From Primulina eburnea (Eukaryota > Streptophyta > Magnoliopsida > Lamiales > Gesneriaceae), in NCBI RefSeq assembly GCF_022965805.1, contig NW_027330987.1, positions 186,001 to 250,000 of the forward strand: 64,000 bases of DNA, in the 5' to 3' direction. Below are positions 32,903 to 41,069 of this stretch, piece by piece (the stretch's first letter is position 1; every line of letters starts with the position of its first letter). Both the position numbers and the translations under genes were made by a program. The notes below the pieces were generated by a model. It saw only the letters and a program-made list of their open reading frames with translations. It did no database searches and was not told the origin of the DNA.

Positions 32903-34008
32903 TGAAACATCCACTACTCGTTTTTCTTAAAAATTACTAGAATTTTTTTTCCAATTCATTAGGCCGAAACACTAAGAATTTAAAATATGAATATTTTGCA
33001 CCGTTTAAAAATAAACCAACCAACTATTATTTGAAAATCCAAAAGAAAGTAATTCAAAGTATAAAGTCGTATAACGTCAACCAATCCTAAATTAACATTT
33101 TTTCACAAATAAACTTAACTCTAACATCCTCTTAAAAACCTCTCAAAAGCATCATAAATCATAAAAATCTTTAAGTATTCATAAATCATAAACATAGTTT
33201 TATTTGCGGAAAACTAGCGACGGTCCTCAAGTTGTGTGCACCTTCAGTCCAGGAAGATCAACCATCAAGACCTCGATTAAAATCAATCTCATGCTCACCT
33301 ACATAGATCACACCTAGTGAGTCTATTGACTCAACAAACCTTAATGATAACAAATAATATATATACATTCACAATCAATAGTGAAAAAACTTTTACTTAA
33401 AATAGTTTTTCATGAACATAAACTTTAACATTTTCCTTTCAACATATCCCTTCATATTTCCTTTCATCATATACGTATAAGTTTCTCTTTTTATTGAATT
33501 CAGATCCTCAATTGTGACTTTCGTATTGGCTGAAGGTCGATGGATCCATCTACGTATTACCACGGTACCGGGCGGCGGAGACATTAGTGACACTTTCAAC
33601 CGTCAACTGAGCATCGTATCATTGTATCATCGTATTAGTCACAATCAATTCACTTCCTTCCACTTTTCATATTTCCATCACTTATAAAAATTCATGCATA
33701 TATAAATTATTTTTCTTTTAAACCAAATATGCAACATGTCTTTTAGCATTAACGTTTCATCATAAAATTCCAAAAACATTTGAAATACAAATTTTAACAT
33801 ATATGAACATCATTCAGAGCATTGCAAGGACGTCTACTATTTTTTTATGTAAAATGATCGTTTTGCCCCTAAAATCCTAACTTTCTCAATCTATCCTTAG
33901 ACCTTAAAACGATGATCCAAATCATTCCAAACTTAACAAATCACCTAAAACCCTAACTTTCCCAATCTATCCTTAGACCTTGCCTCGGTCCAGCCCTTAA
34001 CCACTATG

Positions 34009-34013
34009 ACCAG
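34009..34013. repeat. Target-site duplication of E3 (left), ACCAG
   Basis: Identical to 45469-45473. Confidence 0.93.
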
Positions 34014-35514
34014 TGGTCGAGCAAAACTTGCACTGTGAATTCCCCACTAAAATATGATTTTGTATGCTCAAAAAGTGATCGCAAGTGCACGATGTCAAGT
34101 AATAATATAGTGTATGTGAATACGAGTATCGTTCCACTGAGGACTGTATTTAACAATTATTGTTTTAGTTATTAAAACTTTAGCGACGAAAGGTGATTGA
34201 TTGTGTTATAACTACTAAAATGCAAGAAAATTAAATAACCAAGTTCAAAGATTAAATGATAAAATATGAATGCTAAATCAATTGGTTAAATTTCAAATGA
34301 TAAAAGAATTTGTTGGGAATTCTGGTTCACCTACCCCTTATTAATTAATTTGTTCGATTGTGTTCTATGCTTCCGACAGGATTTCCTATTCAATTGAACA
34401 CACTCTCTCGAGCTATGCCAAACTAATTCACTCAATGAAGTAATTAAATGTCTTTAATTATTTATCAAGAATGAATCGCATTTCGATTAATGAAACCCCT
34501 TAGTTTTCGACCCTAAGGACTATGACTATCGGCACGTATCCAATTTCATACATCTATGCAAATTGTAGATCCGCGAATTATACTACTCGATCCTATCACT
34601 AGTTATTCTCTCGAACTCACTCGTGATATAAAATAGTCGTTAAAGTCAACTACGCTCAACGACACAATGAAAATCGTAGAATAATCAAGGATAAATCACA
34701 AACCGAAATATAAATTAACCAACTAAAAGTTTGGGGTAGGATTCCCTTTAATCCCAACAAATATTGAGTTTAGCTACTAGAATTCATCGTAAAAATAAAT
34801 GCAACAATGTTTAAAACGAAAGAAACTAGATTAGAAATACTAGGCGAGACGAAATCTGCGAAGAACGGTGCTCGGAATCTTCAAATCTTCAATCCAAGCG
34901 CAAAAGTCCTCTCTAAACTCGATGACGGCTCTCCAATTTTTGTCTGAATATCTCTGAATAATCCCCCCAATTCGTCCCCAAGACTTACCATATCGTTCCC
35001 TATCATCAAATCAGGCAAGAAATCGCGAATAAAAATTTCCAAAAATAGGTGGCGCTCGGGCGGTAGAAAAGTACCGCTCGAGCGCCACACTCTCTGTAAT
35101 TCTCCTTGGCATATGCAGCATTCGCGCTCGGGCGGTAGAAAACTACCGCTCGAGCGCCGACCTTTCTGTCGAAGTTCCTTTGGGGCTTTCATCTCGCGCT
35201 CGGGCGGTAGAATTTCACCGCCCGAGCGCCAATCCTTCTGTACAAGAACTTTGGCATTTCTCTTTTCGCGCTCGGGCGGTACAATTTCACCGCCCGAGCG
35301 CCAACTCCTCTGCCCATTTTGTCTTGACTTGGCACTTGGCTCCGATTTTTGGTTGTTCCGGCCTTTTTTCCTGCAAATTAATCACGCCCGAGTGAGATAG
35401 GATAAAATGCAAATATTTACTCTAAAATGAACAGAAAGTAAACGAAATGCATACATGCACCATGCAAACACAACTAAACCAATGCAATAAAACACGTAAA
35501 AACGACATATATCA
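34014..35514 (-). repeat. E3 3' LTR
   Basis: TGGTCGAGCAAAAC...CATATATCA on the plus strand, 1501 bp. Hairpin array at 35049-35301. Confidence 0.95.
35049..35301 (-). repeat. Regular array of four GC-rich hairpins in E3 3' LTR
   Basis: Hairpin 1: GTGGCGCTCGGGCGGTA (35049) / TACCGCTCGAGCGCCAC (35072), 17-bp stem with one G/A position, 6-nt loop. Hairpin 2: 15-bp stem 35124-35138 / 35143-35157, loop AAAA. Hairpins 3 and 4: GCGCTCGGGCGGT / ACCGCCCGAGCGC at 35196/35217 and 35268/35289. Starts are 75, 72 and 72 bp apart. Spacers share a TTCTGT-like word but are otherwise diverged. The copy in the other LTR is at 45003-45255. Confidence 0.93.
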
Positions 35515-35553
35515 ACCCCCTCATACTAACCTTTTGCTCGCCCTCGAGCAAAA
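35515..35553 (-). promoter_or_regulatory. E3 terminal polypurine tract and upstream hairpin
   Basis: Minus strand: perfect 9-bp hairpin TTTTGCTCG / CGAGCAAAA with loop AGGG (35553-35532), 3 nt, then TAGTATGAGGGGGT (35528-35515), then the LTR start TGATATATG. Confidence 0.85.
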
Positions 35554-36642
35554 TAGGTTAAAGCACGAGATTTTAAACAAACATAACGAAAATAAAAGAC
35601 TCAAACAGGACTAGCCAACACAATTAAATGTCAATGGTGAGTTGGCAACTTTTATGATCATGCCTCAGTGAACTTCCGTACATACAAATCATAATCCAGT
35701 CAAATCACAAACGAGTACTCATTCTCATCTACACATAAATCTTGACACTAATTTGAACGTGTGTGTGTGTCATGATGGGTCTAGTCATTCGCACTTCAAA
35801 TATATCAATTATCAAATCATGCGAGTCACTCAATTAACACTTCAATACGAGTCTTACTAGCATGCATCCCCGTGTCCATTTATCACTAGCCATAAATTGA
35901 ACTTTATTCAACTTTTAAGTGCAGATAAGGGTGTCGAAAAGAAGGAAAATAAGCTCAAGCGGCTACAAGTTGGGAGTACACCGATCATTTTCATTGTGCA
36001 ATCGTCAAGACTTTTCGTCTGACTTTCCTCGTCTCCTTACATCTCCAACTTTTAGCCTAGGAATAGAATTTCATTCCCTTTATTTCGGCTCCCCCCTCAC
36101 CTTACATCTTCCTTTTTACTCAAAGTTCTTTTTGCAAGAAACTTTGTCATTTCAACATGTTGATGCACAATTTTCACACATGTACTCCCTAGGCTAAGAA
36201 TATATGACTTTGGATTATAGCTGGTTAGGAGTATGATATTTGAACTCAGTGCATTGGACCGGAGGTAAATGTAAAGTTCAAGGCAAATCCATTTTTCGCA
36301 TTCAAGGTCCCAGTTAGCGACTCATTTTCACGGGTTGACATGCTAAATCAACTCATAAATGGTGTCTTTCAAGTTAACCACACAAAACTTTCAAATTTCA
36401 CCATTATTCCTACAAAATTCCAGCCCCTACACATGTGTGCTCAAAAAGTTCAAATTTTGTATCAAAATTCATGCTTTAACAATCAAGAGTATCATTCACG
36501 AAGTGACCCAATCAATACCTTTGTAACTATCATTTCAAATCATCATTGGCTCATAACGATGTCTTCTCACCATAAACGACTCCAAGCGAAAGACATGCAA
36601 CGAAACTAAACCAATTAACTAAACAACCAAAACAATCTACCC
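35554..36642 (-). other. E3 3' non-coding region between the two polypurine modules
   Basis: About 1.1 kb, no frame with a recognisable domain. It corresponds in position to the 13557-15129 region of E2. Confidence 0.6.
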
Positions 36643-36682
36643 ACCCCCTCATACTAGACGTGTGCAATGTCCCCATTGCACA
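36643..36682 (-). promoter_or_regulatory. Second, internal hairpin plus polypurine module in E3
   Basis: Minus strand: perfect 9-bp hairpin TGTGCAATG / CATTGCACA with loop GGGA (36682-36661), 4 nt, then TAGTATGAGGGGGT (36656-36643), identical over 14 bases to the terminal tract. It lies 110 bp downstream of ORF3. A central-PPT-like role is inferred. Confidence 0.75.
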
Positions 36683-36792
36683 GAAGACTAAAACATAGGC
36701 ATGCAAACATAAATGCAGACGAATAAACATGAAAACGAATAAACATGCTAGACGGAAACAACGAAAAGAAAGAAAAAGAAAACAGGAAACAG

Positions 36793-37971
36793 CTAAAAGG
36801 AGAAAACAAAATAATAAAAAATAAATGTGCAAAAGAGGGGAAACAGTAAATCCGGCGGTGGCACTCCTGCGGCCTCCCCATGTTGAGAATAATCATACTG
36901 GAACTGGAATGGGGGAGGGGGTATCGGAGTCGGTGGAATGGTCGACGGGTCCACGCCCCCGTGCACAAGCATCGAGCGCATCATGTAGTCCAGGTGAGAC
37001 AAATGGTCTGCGACGTACGAATTGAACTGGCCCTGATGAGCTTGAAAGGCTAGATTTTCATCCATTTTATCATTCGTCGTTCGCCTGCGGGGTTGTGGTG
37101 GTAGGCGGCGTGGGGCGGCAGTGCTGGGTCCACCCACGTTCTCGGCCGGAGTTGGGAAGTCAATGTTTCGTTTGGCGCGTTTCCGCTGGAGGTCATCCAT
37201 ACAAATAGCCTTCATAGGCTGCAACCATTCCTCATCCTCGCGAAACACGACTCCTGCCCCGGCGCACAATTCAGAGATGATGGTGGGGAAAAAGAGCCCG
37301 ATATGCCGGTTGTGAGCACTCATGGTAATCTGAGAACTGATAAGCTTGCCCACATCGATTGGGTACTCGCTGGCCAAAGCGAACAGCAGTATCGCCCGCT
37401 CTTTCTGAACCTCGCTCTTGTGCGAGACGGGCATCATTCGTCGCGCCACAAACAGATACCAAATAGCCTTTTCAATTTTCAAATATCTCTCCTCAAAACA
37501 ACTCGGCGGTCCGCCCATCGGTTTCCATGTTGCGCCCGAATGGCAAAGGGTTTCGAGAATTAAATCATAGTTCGGGTCGGCGGCCATTGCCTCGTAGAGA
37601 GAATCGTCAACCGCGGCAGTCCCCAAGAGTTCATTGATTGTAGTCGAGTCGTACGATACATGTTTTCCCCGAACAAACACCCTACCATCACGTGCCTCGG
37701 GGGCATTAGCATAGAATTCACGCACCACAGAGACTACCGCCGCATGAGGTTGATCACAGAATTGGTCCCATCCACGCTTTCTCATATCGACAAGAATACC
37801 TAATTGGCGGTCCTCATATTGTTTCCGAACCCCCCGCTCGGCTATAGGATTCCTATGAATTTTAGCATGCTCGTATCGAGCCCTAGCCTCCACACTAATA
37901 AAACGATGTCTATCAAAAGCGGGAGACGATGAAGAAGAGCCGGGGTTACCTTTTGGTCTTTTAGGAGCCAT
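36793..37971 (-). CDS. E3 ORF3, plant transposon-domain / env-like protein
   Basis: 392 codons downstream of pol on the same strand. The N-terminus is basic (MAPKRPKGNPGSSSSS). The middle carries the conserved EFYANAPEARDGRVFVRGK, then VSYDSTTINELLG, WYLFVARRMMP, and DVGKLISSQI followed by LFFPTIISELC, the signature of the putative plant transposon protein domain of Athila ORF3 and Sirevirus env-like ORFs. A nuclear-localisation-like RKRAKR and Pro-rich PPTPIPPPPF lie in the C-terminal third. The last ~18 residues are hydrophobic and aromatic (LLFPLFCTFIFYYFVF), a possible membrane tail or a chance read into non-coding sequence. It could be translated from a spliced or subgenomic RNA. Its function is unknown. 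Confidence 0.85.
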   Translation of the reverse strand: MAPKRPKGNPGSSSSSPAFDRHRFISVEARARYEHAKIHRNPIAERGVRKQYEDRQLGILVDMRKRGWDQFCDQPHAAVVSVVREFYANAPEARDGRVFVRGKHVSYDSTTINELLGTAAVDDSLYEAMAADPNYDLILETLCHSGATWKPMGGPPSCFEERYLKIEKAIWYLFVARRMMPVSHKSEVQKERAILLFALASEYPIDVGKLISSQITMSAHNRHIGLFFPTIISELCAGAGVVFREDEEWLQPMKAICMDDLQRKRAKRNIDFPTPAENVGGPSTAAPRRLPPQPRRRTTNDKMDENLAFQAHQGQFNSYVADHLSHLDYMMRSMLVHGGVDPSTIPPTPIPPPPFQFQYDYSQHGEAAGVPPPDLLFPLFCTFIFYYFVFSF

Positions 37972-38519
37972 AGGAATGGAAGGATGAAAGAGAAAGACGA
38001 TGGCCGGAGCAAAGACCCGATTGATGAACTAGGCGTGTGTTCCTACGAAGAAGAGTCGCCTTGCCGAGGTTTGGAGAAGAAATCGACCACCTGCACACAA
38101 AAATTGAGGGAGAGAGTGAAGAGGAATTAGGGATTTTGAGGGTAGGGGCGTGCAGAAAATGAAAGGGGGAAAGGGGTTCGCGACTTAAAAGGCAGTCGCG
38201 CTCGAGCGGTAAAACATTACCGCTCGAGCGCCGAGTCCTCGGGAAAAAAAATTTCAGAGGCAGATGTTCGCGCTCGAGCGGTAAAAAATTACCGCCCGAG
38301 CGCCAAGCTCTCTGGACATTTGTATGAACTTCGCGCCCGAGCGGTAATAAATTACCGCCCGAGCGCCGAGCTCTCGGGACAATTCACACTTTTTTTTTGG
38401 TTTGTTTTTTTTTTTTTAAAAAAAAACATAAAATTACACTAAAATCAAATTGAATGCAAGATTAAGGAAAAAAAGAATAGTTCTCAATTTATAGTCGAGA
38501 GCTTGACTGTCTGTCCGTC
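37972..38519 (-). other. E3 intergenic region between pol and ORF3
   Basis: About 550 bp with poly-T/A tracts (38391-38430) and three hairpins of the LTR type (38198-38366). It would form the leader of ORF3 RNA. Confidence 0.6.
38198..38366 (-). repeat. Three LTR-type hairpins between pol and ORF3
   Basis: GCGCTCGAGCGGTAA / TTACCGCTCGAGCGC at 38198/38217, GCGCTCGAGCGGTAA / TTACCGCCCGAGCGC at 38270/38289, and a 16-bp imperfect stem at 38333/38351. Spacing 72 and 63 bp, the same period as the LTR array, with the same arm sequence up to C/T changes. Confidence 0.9.
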
Positions 38520-41063
38520 TCAGTTCAGATGATCTTGGAACCGTGTGATTCCAAGTTGTGGCTCAACAGTGCCACCCATGTAGTGCTTGAGGCGCTGGGC
38601 ATTGACCGTGAATGTCCCGTCCTTCCCATCTTTCAATTCGACAGCTCCCGATGGATAAACTTGCGAGATCACGAATGGACCGGACCATCGCGACTTCAAT
38701 TTACCGGGAAACAAGCGCAACCGGGAGTTGTAGAGCAGAACACTTTCACCCACTTTAAATTCTCTCTCGATGATTCTCTTGTCATGAGCCTTTTTGGTTT
38801 TCTCTTTGTAAGACAGTGCAAGATCATAGGCCAAATTTCGGAATTCCTCCAACTGGTCCAATTGAAGCAACCGCTGTTCACCTGCATCAGTAAAATTAAA
38901 GTTTAGCGCTTTTGTGGCCCAGTATGCTCGATGCTCTAACTCAACAGGTAGATGACATGCTTTACCAAACAAAAGCCCATACGGTGTAGTGCCTATAGGT
39001 GTTTTAAAAGCAGTCCTATACGCCCAAAGAGCATCATCTAACCTCACCGACCAATCTTTCCTACTGACACCTACTACTTTCTCCAAAATTCGCTTAATCT
39101 CACGATTCGACACTTCCACTTGACCACACATCTGTGGGTGATAAGGGGTAGAGATTTTATGTGTGACACCATATTTGCTCAAAAGTTTTTCAAAGAGTTT
39201 GTTGCAAAAATGAGTGCCACCATCACTAATGATTGCTCGTGGTGTTCCAAAACGGTTAAAAATATTTTTCTTCAAAAATTTTAGAACCACTTGAGCATCA
39301 TTAGTGGCGTATGCTTCCGCCTCTACCCACTTAGACACATAATCCACCGCCACCAAAATGTATTTTTTCGTGAAAGAACTGGGGAACGGTCCCATGAAAT
39401 CTATCCCCCATACATCAAAAACCTCGCACTCAATGATATTATTTAAAGGCATTTCGTGACGGTTAGAGATGTTACCTGACCGTTGACATTTATCACAATG
39501 TAGCACATAAGAACGAGCATCTTTAAAGAGGGTTGGCCAATAAAAGCCACATTCGAGTACCTTAGATGCCGTCCTTGTTGGTCCAAAGTGACCAACTACC
39601 TCACGGTCATGGCAATGGTTGAGGATCTTATAAAACTCTTCCTCAGCAACACACCGTCTTATCATGGAATCTGCACAAATCTTAAACAAGAACGGTTCCT
39701 CCCAAAAATAGTATTTCACGTCAGAAAAGAATTTCTTTCGTTGGTGAAAAGATAGGTTCGGTGGAGGTGTGCCTGTAACAAGAAAGTTGGCGAAATTTGC
39801 ATACCATGGACAATTTCTCACCTCAAATAGTTGCTCATCCGGGAACCAATCATCGATAGCATGATCAACAGAATCATTACAAATACATTCTAATCTAGAC
39901 AAATGATCTGCAACCACATTCTCAACACCCTTCTTATCTTTTATTTCTAAATCAAATTCTTGCAACAATAGAATCCACCGAAGTAGGCGTGGTTTTGCAT
40001 CTTTCTTAGCAAGTAAATGTTTCTGTGCAGAGTGGTCAGTGTAGACAATGACTTTAGACAAAACAAGATATGCATGAAACTTGTCAAGTGCAAACACTAC
40101 TGCAAGTAACTCTTTTTCGGTGGTAGCATAATTCAATTGTGCCTCATCTAGAGTCTTACTTGCATAGTATATAATGTGGAATACCTTGTTCTGTCTTTGG
40201 CCGAGGACAGCACCTACCGCAGTATCACTAGCATCGCACATGATCTCGAAGGGTATATCCCAATCCGGTGCTACCAAGACAGGAGCCGTCACCAAGCGCT
40301 CCTTCAACTTCTCGTATGCCTGCAAACAATCAGAATTAAAGTCAAAAGGTACATCTTTCATGAGTAAAGAAGATAGAGGTTTGGCAACTTTAGAAAAATC
40401 TTTGATAAAACGCCGGTAAAAACCGGTGTGGCATAGAAAACTTCTAACTCCCTTTATGGACGCCGGAGGTGGTAAGTTCTTAATCACTTCAACTTTCGCC
40501 TTGTCCACCTCGATTCCGTCCCCCGAAACCTTGTGCCCTAGGACAATTCCTTCTTGTACCATGAAGTGGCATTTCTCCCAATTAAGCACCAAGTTTGTCT
40601 CCTCACATCTCCTCAACACTACCGTCAGATTCTGCAAACAATCATCAAAAGAAGAGCCAAATATCGAGAAATCATCCATAAAAATTTCAAGAAAAGTTTC
40701 TATCATATCATGGAATATAGCGGTCATGCAACGTTGAAATGTGGCAGGGGCATTACATAGACCAAACGGCATGCGGCGAAAAGCAAAAGTGCCGTAAGGA
40801 CAAGTGAAAGTGGTTTTCTCTTGGTCCTCCGGCGCAATCATAATTTGGTTGTACCCCGAATACCCATCCAAGAAGCAATAAAACTCATGACCCGCTAACC
40901 TCTCCAGCATCTGATCAATAAAGGGAAGGGGAAAGTGGTCTTTACGGGTGGCATCATTCAATTTTCTATAATCAATGCACACACGCCATCCCGTAACAGT
41001 CCTAGTGGGTATTAATTCATTATTTTCATTTGTGATAACAGTAATCCCACCTTTCTTTGGCAC
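38520..41063 (-). CDS. pol: E3 pol: reverse transcriptase, RNase H, integrase
   Basis: 848 codons in the same frame as gag-PR, behind the TAA at 41067-41069. RT: residues ~20-190 with [34 protein letters not shown] and the catalytic [11 protein letters not shown]. RNase [57 protein letters not shown]. Integrase: HHCC zinc region ([12 protein letters not shown]..., [11 protein letters not shown]), core with [28 protein letters not shown] and [14 protein letters not shown] (D,D,E), and a C-terminal [19 protein letters not shown] like the GPY/F module. No chromodomain was noticed, as expected for Athila. All key residues look present. With the upstream stop it may not be made unless read through. 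Confidence 0.93.
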   Translation of the reverse strand: MPKKGGITVITNENNELIPTRTVTGWRVCIDYRKLNDATRKDHFPLPFIDQMLERLAGHEFYCFLDGYSGYNQIMIAPEDQEKTTFTCPYGTFAFRRMPFGLCNAPATFQRCMTAIFHDMIETFLEIFMDDFSIFGSSFDDCLQNLTVVLRRCEETNLVLNWEKCHFMVQEGIVLGHKVSGDGIEVDKAKVEVIKNLPPPASIKGVRSFLCHTGFYRRFIKDFSKVAKPLSSLLMKDVPFDFNSDCLQAYEKLKERLVTAPVLVAPDWDIPFEIMCDASDTAVGAVLGQRQNKVFHIIYYASKTLDEAQLNYATTEKELLAVVFALDKFHAYLVLSKVIVYTDHSAQKHLLAKKDAKPRLLRWILLLQEFDLEIKDKKGVENVVADHLSRLECICNDSVDHAIDDWFPDEQLFEVRNCPWYANFANFLVTGTPPPNLSFHQRKKFFSDVKYYFWEEPFLFKICADSMIRRCVAEEEFYKILNHCHDREVVGHFGPTRTASKVLECGFYWPTLFKDARSYVLHCDKCQRSGNISNRHEMPLNNIIECEVFDVWGIDFMGPFPSSFTKKYILVAVDYVSKWVEAEAYATNDAQVVLKFLKKNIFNRFGTPRAIISDGGTHFCNKLFEKLLSKYGVTHKISTPYHPQMCGQVEVSNREIKRILEKVVGVSRKDWSVRLDDALWAYRTAFKTPIGTTPYGLLFGKACHLPVELEHRAYWATKALNFNFTDAGEQRLLQLDQLEEFRNLAYDLALSYKEKTKKAHDKRIIEREFKVGESVLLYNSRLRLFPGKLKSRWSGPFVISQVYPSGAVELKDGKDGTFTVNAQRLKHYMGGTVEPQLGITRFQDHLN

Positions 41064-41066
41064 ACA

Positions 41067-41069
41067 TTA
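41067..41069 (-). other. Single in-frame stop splitting E3 gag-pol
   Basis: Minus-strand TAA between WVSPV and CVPKKGG, in the RT N-terminal motif. The context GTT TAA TGT does not resemble known readthrough signals. Confidence 0.9.

Noticed and set aside
35049..35301. CRISPR-like pattern: palindromic ~34-bp repeats with ~38-bp spacers
   Set aside because: It lies inside both LTRs of a plant retrotransposon, spacers share residual similarity, and there are no cas genes. It is a hairpin array, not a CRISPR.
41067..41069. Programmed stop readthrough separating gag-PR from RT in E3
   Set aside because: The stop falls inside an RT motif and not at a domain border, and its context does not resemble known readthrough signals. 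A nonsense mutation is simpler.
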